Positions 1 through 6,602 of a DNA stretch of 33,708 nucleotides are shown one piece after another. Where the stretch lies: positions 1-33,708 of the forward strand of contig CAAEHI010000008.1 in NCBI GenBank assembly GCA_900755685.1, written 5' to 3'. Each line of letters starts with the position of its first letter. Within the stretch, counting starts at the first letter, position 1. The notes below the pieces were generated by a model that saw nothing but the letters and a program-made list of their open reading frames with translations, searched no databases and was not told the DNA's origin. This stretch comes from an uncultured Collinsella sp. (GTDB taxonomy: Bacteria; Actinomycetota; Coriobacteriia; Coriobacteriales; Coriobacteriaceae). The position numbers and the translations under genes were made by a program.

Positions 1-5
1 CCCCC

Positions 6-77
6 CCCGCCTATATCATCCCGTGCTCAAACATTCTCGCTGCGCTGCGAAACTGCGCGCGGGACGATATAGGCGGG
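6..77. repeat. Long imperfect inverted repeat at the window edge
   Basis: The arms at 6-23 and 60-77 are 18 bp long and pair with a single mismatch (CCCGCCTATATCATCCCG against the complement of CGGGACGATATAGGCGGG). The intervening 36 bases are GC-rich with short internal repeats. It could be a transcript-end hairpin of the gene left of the window or a dispersed palindromic element. No T-run follows on the plus strand. Confidence 0.6.
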
Positions 78-306
78 CGCCCCGGGGACTACGTTGACGC
101 TGCTTGTCTCGCACGGGTGCCGTCGGGCCAGGGAAGGGCGTCTTCGCTGATAGGTGCTTTGTTGGGAGGGCTGCTTTTATGCGGCTCTTTCTTTGTATTT
201 GGGTATATTTGTCTTTGTTGAACTGTTTTTGCGGCTGGGTGCGCTTGCGACCTGGAACGCTTTTTTGTAGCCGTCTCGGCTCGTAATTGAGAGGAGACTA
301 ACTTTT
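78..306 (+). other. Intergenic leader upstream of fmt
   Basis: No convincing gene is visible here. A 60-codon open frame at 104-286 has no recognisable motif and no good ribosome-binding site, so I do not call it. The stretch becomes T-rich around 175-240, as expected for a promoter region, but I cannot pick out a clear -35/-10 pair. GAGAGGAG near 290 is the ribosome-binding site of fmt. Confidence 0.4.
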
Positions 307-1227
307 ATGCGTATTGTGTTTATGGGTACGCCTGATTTTGCTGTGCCTTCGCTGGTTTCGCTTGTTGAGGCTGGGAATGAGATTGCGCTTGTTATTACTC
401 GCCCTGATGCTGTTCGTGGGCGTGGTAAGAAACTTGAGCCTTCTCCTGTTAAGGCTAAGGCGCTTGAGTTGGGGTTGCCGGTTGTTGAAGCTAATCGTAT
501 GACGGCCGAGGTTGTTGAGGCACTTCAGGCTGCCCGGGCTGAAATATTCTGCGTGGCTGCTTATGGGTGCATTTTGCCCGATGAGGTGCTGCATATGGCG
601 CCGCTTGGTATTGTGAATGTTCATGCGTCTTTGCTGCCTCGTTGGCGTGGCGCCGCTCCTATTCAGCGTGCGATTCTTGCTGGTGATGAGGTTGCTGGCG
701 TTTCCATTATGCGCATTGGACATGGCGTGGATACTGGTGCTTATTGTGCTCAGGCTTCCACGTCGGTTGCCGGTAAGCATGCTGAGGCGCTGACCATGGA
801 GCTTGGTGAGCTTGGCGGCAAACTGCTTGCCGATACGCTTCCTTCTCTTGCCGATGGCACCGCCGTGTGGACTGAGCAGGATGAGTCGCTCGTCACTCAT
901 GCTGCCAAGATTTCCAAGCTGGAGATGCGTCTGGATCCGCAGATGGCTGCGCTCGATTGCGTGCGTCATGTGCTCGCTTCGTCCGATACCGCGCCTGCTC
1001 GTTGCGTGATTGCCGGCAAGACCGTGCGCGTGCTCGATGCTGCGCTGGCCGATGTTTCGCTTGGCAAGGGCGGCGTTGACGTTAAGAATAAGCGTGTTTT
1101 CCTTGGCCTTTCCGATGGTGCGGTTGAACTGCTCGAGGTTAAGCCCGATGGCAAGCGTGCCATGGCCGCTTCTGCTTGGGCTGCTGGGCTGCAAGGCGCC
1201 GATCTTATCTGGGGTGTTTTGTCATGA
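307..1227 (+). CDS. fmt: Methionyl-tRNA formyltransferase
   Basis: Formylates Met-tRNAfMet with 10-formyltetrahydrofolate, giving the initiator tRNA for bacterial translation; cytoplasmic. The 306-residue length is normal for Fmt. The N-terminal formyltransferase fold opens with MRIVFMGTPDFAVPSL, and the catalytic region near residues 99-115 reads NVHASLLPRWRGAAPIQ, containing the family's Asn-x-His and SLLP signature, with HGVDTGAY following. The C-terminal OB-like domain fills the last ~100 residues. ATG 307 follows GAGGAG at a workable distance. The stop overlaps the rsmB start as ATGA, so the two are translationally coupled, a common bacterial arrangement. The first ~900 bases use many T-ending codons, unlike the C/G-ending usage of the glycogen genes; this may simply be gene-specific bias. 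Confidence 0.96.
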   Translation: MRIVFMGTPDFAVPSLVSLVEAGNEIALVITRPDAVRGRGKKLEPSPVKAKALELGLPVVEANRMTAEVVEALQAARAEIFCVAAYGCILPDEVLHMAPLGIVNVHASLLPRWRGAAPIQRAILAGDEVAGVSIMRIGHGVDTGAYCAQASTSVAGKHAEALTMELGELGGKLLADTLPSLADGTAVWTEQDESLVTHAAKISKLEMRLDPQMAALDCVRHVLASSDTAPARCVIAGKTVRVLDAALADVSLGKGGVDVKNKRVFLGLSDGAVELLEVKPDGKRAMAASAWAAGLQGADLIWGVLS

Positions 1228-2624
1228 GCAAGCTGTCTCCCGCGCGCAAGCTTGCACTCGATGTGCTGATGGAGACCGATCGCCGCGGCATGTATGCGCG
1301 CGACGTGCTGTCCTCTCGCGCATCGGCCAAGGCTATTGACCAGCGCGATTCCGCTTTTGCAGCTCGCTTGGCGCTTGGTGTGGCCGCCACGCAGGGTATT
1401 TTGGACGAACTGCTCGATCAGTTTCTCGATAAGCCTAAAAAGGTTGCGCCGCGTGTTCGCATGGCGCTTCGTATCTCGGCCTTCGAGATGCTTTATCTGC
1501 ATACGCCTGGTCGCGTTGCGGTGAGTCAGGGCGTTGAGCTGGTGCGCAGCGGAGCTAAGTCTGCCGCCGGTTTGGCCAATGCCGTGCTGCATAAAGTCGC
1601 GGACAACGTTGAGGACTTTGCCACGGCGTCCGATGTAGATGAGTCTGAGCGACGCCTGGTTCGTCTGTCGCGCCTGATGGGACTGCCGCTTTGGCTGTGC
1701 GCTCGCATTATGGCATCGTTCGACACGCCAGAGGGTGCGCTTAACTTTGCCGGCAATCTGGCCCCCGCGCCACTGGCCCTGCATGAGAACGCCTTTGCGA
1801 CCAAGCCCGATCCGTATGTCTCGCAGCTCGTCGCGCCTGTCTTCCCGGGCTGCCATGCCCCGGTTGATGCCCAGGTTACCGTTGCTTCGGGTGTGTTTGA
1901 GCGTGCTGCCGCGGTGGCGTCTGATCTCAACGCGCAGCTTATCGCCACGGCTGCCACGCGCCCTGGTAGCTGCCTTGAGATTGGTGCCGGTCGTGGCACC
2001 AAGACCTATGTGATGATGTGTCAGGCCAAGCGTGCGGGCTATGAGCGTCAGCATACGGCGCTCGATCTGCATGATCGCAAGTGCGATCTAAATCTCGCTC
2101 GCCTGCATAAGGCCGGTATTCAGGGCGTTCGTACGGTTTCGGGTGATGCCTGCGAGCTTGATGAGGTGCTCACATCGTTTGATGCCATGCTTGGCGAGCC
2201 GGTTAAGTTCGACACGGTTTTTATCGATGCGCCGTGCTCTGGCACCGGAACCATGCGTCGTCATCCCGAGATTCCGTGGCGTCTGACCGAGAACGACGTT
2301 ACGACTGATCTGCCCAAGCTGCAGCTGACGATGCTCAAAGAGGCTGCCGCGCGCGTGGCTGCCGGCGGCGAGCTCATCTATGCGACGTGCTCCGTCTTCG
2401 ACGAGGAGAACACGCAGGTGGTGGATGCGTTCCTTGCTTCTCCCGAGGGTGCCGGCTTTAGCGTGGCGCCGCTTTCCGAAGCACAGATTCTGCAACTCCC
2501 CGAGTTCGATCAGGCCAAGAAGCTCGTATCCGTACGCCAGAACGATCGAGGCCTCTTCCAAAGCGTGCCGGTAAACGCCGATTCCTACGACGGCCACTTC
2601 TGCGCCCGCCTGGTCCACAAGTAA
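1224..2624 (+). CDS. rsmB: 16S rRNA (cytosine-C5) methyltransferase, RsmB/NOL1/NOP2/Sun family
   Basis: SAM-dependent methyltransferase expected to make 5-methylcytosine in 16S rRNA (position 967 in E. coli numbering). The 466-residue protein has an N-terminal NusB-like helical RNA-binding domain (about residues 1-140) and a C-terminal Rossmann methyltransferase. The SAM-binding segment is CLEIGAGRGTKT, motif IV is DAPCSGTGTMRRHPE, and the catalytic Cys lies in the motif VI segment LIYATCSVF. I chose ATG 1224, which overlaps the fmt stop by 4 bases; the open frame extends upstream but only inside fmt. The order fmt-rsmB is typical. RsmB is preferred over RsmF because of the NusB-like N-terminal domain and the link with fmt. 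Confidence 0.93.
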   Translation: MSKLSPARKLALDVLMETDRRGMYARDVLSSRASAKAIDQRDSAFAARLALGVAATQGILDELLDQFLDKPKKVAPRVRMALRISAFEMLYLHTPGRVAVSQGVELVRSGAKSAAGLANAVLHKVADNVEDFATASDVDESERRLVRLSRLMGLPLWLCARIMASFDTPEGALNFAGNLAPAPLALHENAFATKPDPYVSQLVAPVFPGCHAPVDAQVTVASGVFERAAAVASDLNAQLIATAATRPGSCLEIGAGRGTKTYVMMCQAKRAGYERQHTALDLHDRKCDLNLARLHKAGIQGVRTVSGDACELDEVLTSFDAMLGEPVKFDTVFIDAPCSGTGTMRRHPEIPWRLTENDVTTDLPKLQLTMLKEAAARVAAGGELIYATCSVFDEENTQVVDAFLASPEGAGFSVAPLSEAQILQLPEFDQAKKLVSVRQNDRGLFQSVPVNADSYDGHFCARLVHK

Positions 2625-2630
2625 CGACTA

Positions 2631-2697
2631 AGTTGCGGTGAAATAGGGATTGAAAAGCCGCTTCTGTCCGCCAAACAGTCCTTATTTCACCGCAACT
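2631..2697. repeat. Palindromic repeat with 15-bp perfect arms
   Basis: The arms AGTTGCGGTGAAATA (2631-2645) and TATTTCACCGCAACT (2683-2697) are perfect reverse complements, and similarity continues inward (GGGAT against GTCCT). The spacer is 37 bases. It lies just after the rsmB stop and before the terminator. The shape suggests a REP-like or miniature dispersed element, but only one copy is seen in this window. Confidence 0.65.
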
Positions 2698-2721
2698 CAT
2701 AGAGCCACCTATAGCGCAAAG

Positions 2722-2759
2722 AAACAGCCCCGCGATCGGTGTCGGTCGCGGGGCTGTTT
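2722..2759. terminator. Two-way intrinsic terminator between rsmB and the FmdB-like gene
   Basis: A perfect 14-bp stem, AAACAGCCCCGCGA paired with TCGCGGGGCTGTTT around a 10-base loop. A/T runs on both flanks (TTTGGTTT to the right, TTTGCGC on the other strand) fit termination of converging transcripts, rsmB from the left and the zinc-ribbon gene from the right. Confidence 0.85.
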
Positions 2760-2764
2760 GGTTT

Positions 2765-3001
2765 CTAGTGGTTGTGCGGACAGTTGGCGCAGCAGCCGCT
2801 GGTGGCGCTGGTGCTGGAACCTCCGCTGCGCTGGTCGGTGTTGTAGAAACCGCTGCCCTCAAACTTGATGCCGCTGGCCGAAAACGTCTTGGCGGCTGGG
2901 GCACCGCAGCTGGGGCACACGACCTCGGGACTCTCGGACATGGGGTGCTCAACCTCAAACACGTTGCCGCAGCTCGAGCACTTGTAATCATAGCGTGCCA
3001 T
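2765..3001 (-). CDS. FmdB family zinc-ribbon protein
   Basis: A 78-residue protein starting MARYDYKCSSCG, the usual opening of FmdB-type putative regulatory proteins (normally 60-110 residues). Two CxxC pairs (Cys8/Cys11 and Cys29/Cys32) should bind one zinc. A low-complexity Ser/Gly/Thr linker follows, ending in a second Cys-rich patch with Cys70, Cys71 and Cys74 plus His residues, which might bind metal on its own. The biochemical role of the family is not established. ATG 3001 is preceded by AAGGAAG, a good ribosome-binding site. It lies downstream of the glycogen operon on the same strand, separated by a hairpin, and its transcript meets the shared terminator at 2722-2759. Confidence 0.85.
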   Translation of the reverse strand: MARYDYKCSSCGNVFEVEHPMSESPEVVCPSCGAPAAKTFSASGIKFEGSGFYNTDQRSGGSSTSATSGCCANCPHNH

Positions 3002-3023
3002 AATACTTCCTTTTCAGCACAAA

Positions 3024-3045
3024 GCGGGCAGATCGCTCTGCCCGC
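3024..3045 (-). terminator. Candidate weak terminator hairpin after the GH77 fragment
   Basis: The stem GCGGGCAGA/TCTGCCCGC is 9 bp with a TCGC loop. Read on the minus strand it is followed by TTTGTG, a short imperfect U-tract. It sits between the 3090 gene end and the zinc-ribbon gene start, so it may partly separate the two transcripts. Confidence 0.45.
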
Positions 3046-3089
3046 AAAAATTCAAACGTCTGTAACTGTACCCTATATCGAGCGTTTTA

Positions 3090-4103
3090 TCACGCCTCGC
3101 CCCAGAATCTATGGGTGTTGCGCAGGAGCTGCGCAGTTTTGCCCTCGGCGGCTGCAACGTCGGCCTCGTCAGCCTGCCAGGTCCAGTTACCCGTAGCCAC
3201 GCCCGGTACGTTCATGCGCGCGTCGTCGCCAAGTCCCAGGAGATCCTGCAGTGGCATCATCACCAGAGGAGCGTCGCTTGCCAGCGCGTCGCCCATCAGC
3301 TTGGCCGCCACCTCAACACCGCTCGGCTCATCGCCGCCCGCAAAGGAATGCGTGCACCAACCGGCCAGCGTCGACGTATCGTGCGTCGAGGTGTACAGAA
3401 TCTTGCCAGGCGTGGGATGCACACCGCAACGAACGTCGTAGTCGCTAAACTCCAACACGTCCATGCCGGGGAAGCCGCAGGTCGAAGCCATGGCGCGAAC
3501 CCCGGGCGTCAAATAGCCCAGATCCTCGGCGATAAAGTTGAGCGGACCGAGCTCGTCGTAGGCGGTCTGGAACAGGTCCTTGCCCGGGCCAGCCAGCCAG
3601 CGGCCGTCGGCGCAAGCCTTGCCCGCGGGGATACTAAAGTAGCTGTGGAAGCCCAAGAAGTGATCCAGGCGCACGCGGTCGTAGAGCGAAAATGCACGAC
3701 GCAGGCGATCCATCCACCAGCCATAGCCGTTCTGCTTCATGTGGTCCCAGCGGAACGTCGGGTTGCCCCACACCTGGCCCTCGGGCGCAAAGTTGTCGGG
3801 CGGCGCGCCCGAAATCTCAATCGCCTTACCGGTGTCGGACAGCCAGAAGTTCTCGGGCTCGCTCCACGCATCGGCCGAATCGTCGGACACGTACATTGGA
3901 ATATCGCCGATAACCTCGATGCCCTTCTTGTGCGCGTAGTTCATGAGCTCGCACCAAGCCAGGTCAAAGCGGTACTGCATGTACGCCTGAAGCTCGGCCT
4001 CATCGTGGAAGCGCTTGTCGTCGATCAGATGCTCGTTGTAGCGCGCGGCATCCGCCGGCCAATCGTGGCGCGACTCGCCCTCAAAGTACTTCTTAACGGC
4101 CAT
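3090..4103 (-). CDS. malQ: 4-alpha-glucanotransferase (GH77) C-terminal part, separated from its N-terminus by an in-frame UGA
   Basis: Carries most of a GH77 amylomaltase barrel, the enzyme that moves alpha-1,4-glucan segments between maltodextrins. Catalytic motifs are intact: nucleophile Asp in RVRLDHFLGF, acid/base Glu in FIAEDLGYLTPGV, and the third Asp in TSTHDTSTLAGW; GNWTW lies near the C-terminus. The first ~95 residues of the GH77 domain are missing because they are encoded upstream, in the same frame, in the 4125-6386 gene. Only a single TGA (4125-4127) and six further sense codons separate the two open stretches. ATG 4103 would be the first internal start, but it has no convincing ribosome-binding site and would give an incomplete barrel. 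Read as one frame, the product would be 1,098 residues. Best seen as the 3' part of a fusion gene broken by, or read through, a UGA. Confidence 0.8.
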   Translation of the reverse strand: MAVKKYFEGESRHDWPADAARYNEHLIDDKRFHDEAELQAYMQYRFDLAWCELMNYAHKKGIEVIGDIPMYVSDDSADAWSEPENFWLSDTGKAIEISGAPPDNFAPEGQVWGNPTFRWDHMKQNGYGWWMDRLRRAFSLYDRVRLDHFLGFHSYFSIPAGKACADGRWLAGPGKDLFQTAYDELGPLNFIAEDLGYLTPGVRAMASTCGFPGMDVLEFSDYDVRCGVHPTPGKILYTSTHDTSTLAGWCTHSFAGGDEPSGVEVAAKLMGDALASDAPLVMMPLQDLLGLGDDARMNVPGVATGNWTWQADEADVAAAEGKTAQLLRNTHRFWGEA

Positions 4104-4124
4104 GTAGACGCAGTACTTCTCGAG

Positions 4125-6386
4125 TCAATCGGCATTGCGATGTTTAAACGCGGTGTACAGCGGGTCGGCATCCTCGCCGCCGCGGGTCTTCCAGACAGCG
4201 AAGTCGGCGGCCAGCTCCTCGTGACTCTCGGGCAGTAGGTCGATGTTGCCTGCAAAAGCCGAAGGCCCGGCATAGGGGGAGCGGAAGAAATCCGTCGGGT
4301 TGACGGGCAGGACCTGCCAGTAGCGCATGCCCATGGCGGCCAGATGGTCGATAAAGCGACGCGTGGGTGCACCGATCGTACCCGGCTTGCCATCGTCAGT
4401 CGGTACCGAGGTGATGTGGCACACGACGCCCGCGCCGTGATCGAGCGGCTCTTGCAGGCGCTGCTCGGCGTGGTGATAGATGATCGACGACCCCAGCGGA
4501 TACAGATCGAGTGTGACGGTACCGTTGTGGATTTCGCACTCGTGGCCGCTGATCACGTCGCTTGCGCATTCGCCGAGCGCCGGGATCGTCACGCAGTGCG
4601 AATTGCGCAGGCTGCGGTTGATGATAACCGTCGCGGCTTCACCGTCTTTACCGGTGCGCGTATAGGCGAGCACCTCGTCGTTGAGCGCGAAGGCCTTGAT
4701 CTCGCCGTCAACCATAAACGGCAGGGCGCGGCGCACGGCCGAGGCGTTTTTAAGGATGGCGAGTGTATCGAAGTCGTGCAGGTCTTCCTTCAAAGGCAGC
4801 GTGCGGCGATTGCCCGGATCGGTCAGGCCCTCAAGGCCGTACTCGTCGCCATAGTAAATCGAAGGCACACCCGGGAACGTCATCTGCATGAGCGTCGCAA
4901 GCCAAAAACGGCTCTTGGCCAGGCCCATCGAGTTCTCGTCCAGGCGCCACTTGCTGCGCTCGCACTCGGGTAGCTGCGACTCGTCGGGGCCGCCGCCGAG
5001 CACCGAGATAATGCGCGGACGGTCGTGGCTCGACAGCAGGTTGAGCGCACAGGACAGTGCCTCGCGCGGATAATTCTCGCGCAGGGTCTCGATATCTTCG
5101 GCTGCCTGGTAGGCGTTCTTGTATCCCATCAAAAAGCCGATGACCATGTCGCGGAAGGGGTAGTCCATGGCGGAATCGAGCTCAGAGCCCTGCAGATAGC
5201 GGCGCAGGTGGCCATAGCTGATCTTGTTGGAGGCATCTTCCCAGACCTCGCCGAGCAACAGCGCGTCGGGCTTCTCGGCGAGCACGGCCTTTTTGATCTC
5301 GGCCAGGAAGTCATCGGAAAGTTCGTCGGCCACATCCAGGCGCCAGCCATGGGCGCCAGCGCGCAGCCATTTACGGATGATACCGTCCTTGCCCAGGAGT
5401 CGCTCGCGCACCAGCTCGGAGCTCTCATTGATGGCGGGCATATTGCCCACACCCCACCAGCAGTCGTACGAGCCGTCCTCGTGGAAATAAAACGCATCGC
5501 GCCACGGCGAATCTTCGCTTTGCCATGCGCCCACGCCGGGATAGTTGCCGTAGCGGTTGAAATAGATCGAATCGTCGCCCGTGTGGTTGAACACGCCGTC
5601 CAGAATGATGGAAATGCCGAGTTTTTCGGCCGCCTGACACAGCTCGGTAAAGTCCTGCTCGGTGCCCAGGATCGGGTCGATCTTGGTGTAGTCGGCCGTG
5701 TCGTAGCGGTGGTTGCTCGCGGCTTCGAAAATGGGGTTAAGGTAGATGGCTGTAAAGCCCAGCTCGGCGATACGAGGCAGGTCTTCTTGGATGCCCTTGA
5801 GCGATCCGCCGTAGAAGTCCCAGGTCTTGATGGAGCCGTCCTCGGCGCGCTCGTACACGGGCGGCTCGTTCCAGTCCTCGACCATGCGGCGCTGGATTCC
5901 GTTGCGAGGCTTTTCGACCTGAGCCAGCGTGCGCTCGCGCCAGTGCTCGTCGCGGGCATAGCGATCGGGGAAGATCTGGTAGACCATGCCGCGCTCGTAC
6001 CACTCGGGTCGAACTTCGCGGTGCTTGTAGACGGTGACCTGGAACGACGGCACCTCGGCGTAGTCGTAGGTCACGCCCTCGCCGCCGGTGCGGCCCTGCG
6101 GCGCGCCCAGACGAACTTCGGGCTGGCCCTCGATATTGCAGATAAAGCTGTACCAGATAAGACAGGGCTCGGTGCACTCAAGCTCTACGGTAAATATGCC
6201 GTCGCCCTCGTGCGTCATGGGATACCGAGACTCACCGATCTCATCGACCCAGGTGCGCAGCGTAAGCGTTGCCTGGTTGGGGTCGGCATCCTCCAGAATC
6301 ACGGAGAGCGAAAGGGTGGTACCAGTGGTCACAGCGCCAAACGGAGTGCGAAACTGCGGCAGACGGCTGTTGTGAATCAATCTCAT
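4125..6386 (-). CDS. GH13 alpha-glycosidase (neopullulanase/maltodextrin glucosidase type) fused to the N-terminus of a GH77 domain
   Basis: Hydrolyses alpha-glucosidic bonds in maltodextrins, probably in the cytoplasm since no signal peptide is seen. Counting from ATG 6386, residues 1-125 form an N-terminal beta domain. The GH13 barrel follows with DGVFNHTG (Asp263), nucleophile Asp351 in GWRLDVADEL, acid/base Glu380 in LLGEVWED and Asp455 in SSHDRP. From about residue 650 a GH77 domain begins (VCHITSVP, YWQVLPVNP, RSPYAGPSAFAGN) and is cut by TGA at codon 754. A longer start at 6482 is possible, but a TATACT -10 box lies inside that extension, so 6386 is preferred; no strong ribosome-binding site is visible at either. 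It is the last member of the glycogen gene series. Confidence 0.88.
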   Translation of the reverse strand: MRLIHNSRLPQFRTPFGAVTTGTTLSLSVILEDADPNQATLTLRTWVDEIGESRYPMTHEGDGIFTVELECTEPCLIWYSFICNIEGQPEVRLGAPQGRTGGEGVTYDYAEVPSFQVTVYKHREVRPEWYERGMVYQIFPDRYARDEHWRERTLAQVEKPRNGIQRRMVEDWNEPPVYERAEDGSIKTWDFYGGSLKGIQEDLPRIAELGFTAIYLNPIFEAASNHRYDTADYTKIDPILGTEQDFTELCQAAEKLGISIILDGVFNHTGDDSIYFNRYGNYPGVGAWQSEDSPWRDAFYFHEDGSYDCWWGVGNMPAINESSELVRERLLGKDGIIRKWLRAGAHGWRLDVADELSDDFLAEIKKAVLAEKPDALLLGEVWEDASNKISYGHLRRYLQGSELDSAMDYPFRDMVIGFLMGYKNAYQAAEDIETLRENYPREALSCALNLLSSHDRPRIISVLGGGPDESQLPECERSKWRLDENSMGLAKSRFWLATLMQMTFPGVPSIYYGDEYGLEGLTDPGNRRTLPLKEDLHDFDTLAILKNASAVRRALPFMVDGEIKAFALNDEVLAYTRTGKDGEAATVIINRSLRNSHCVTIPALGECASDVISGHECEIHNGTVTLDLYPLGSSIIYHHAEQRLQEPLDHGAGVVCHITSVPTDDGKPGTIGAPTRRFIDHLAAMGMRYWQVLPVNPTDFFRSPYAGPSAFAGNIDLLPESHEELAADFAVWKTRGGEDADPLYTAFKHRNAD

Positions 6387-6446
6387 AATACGGTCCAGTT
6401 CAATAGAATCACGGCCTGCGGGCCATGGCTTTACGCACAAGATGTA

Positions 6447-6492
6447 AGTATATCTGTTGTACACAGGCTGTATAAACAACATCCGTTTACCA
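6447..6492 (-). promoter_or_regulatory. Candidate promoter and operator half-site of the GH13-GH77 gene
   Basis: On the minus strand a good -10 box, TATACT, lies at 6447-6452. The half-site TGGTAAAC lies at 6485-6492, about 32 bases upstream, followed by a partial partner GTTTAT. The same half-site forms the palindrome upstream of glgB. The -35 is unclear. This suggests the fusion gene has its own regulated promoter as well as possible read-through from glgA. Confidence 0.45.
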
Positions 6493-6539
6493 TCGGCGAA
6501 CGGTTGTCCTAGAAAATCGTTTTATCACTACCTACTGAG

Positions 6540-6566
6540 AAGGGGCGCCCGGTTGGAGCGCCCCTT
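6540..6566 (-). terminator. GC-rich hairpin after glgA
   Basis: A perfect 9-bp stem, AAGGGGCGC/GCGCCCCTT, with a 9-base loop. No real U-tract follows on the minus strand, so it may be a weak terminator or an mRNA 3'-end stabiliser rather than a full stop. Confidence 0.45.
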
Positions 6567-6602
6567 GCTTAGGGTTTGATGAGGTTTTGGATCGTCTATG
6601 GG

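Noticed and set aside
104..286. 60-codon open frame upstream of fmt
   Set aside because: No motif, no convincing ribosome-binding site, and composition like a leader region.
4125..4127. Selenocysteine at the in-frame UGA
   Set aside because: The aligned family residue is Trp, not Cys, the enzyme class has no redox chemistry, and I saw no obvious SECIS-like stem just downstream.
3111..4238. 375-codon plus-strand open frame opposite the GH77 fragment
   Set aside because: Antisense shadow; GH77 motifs are clear on the minus strand.
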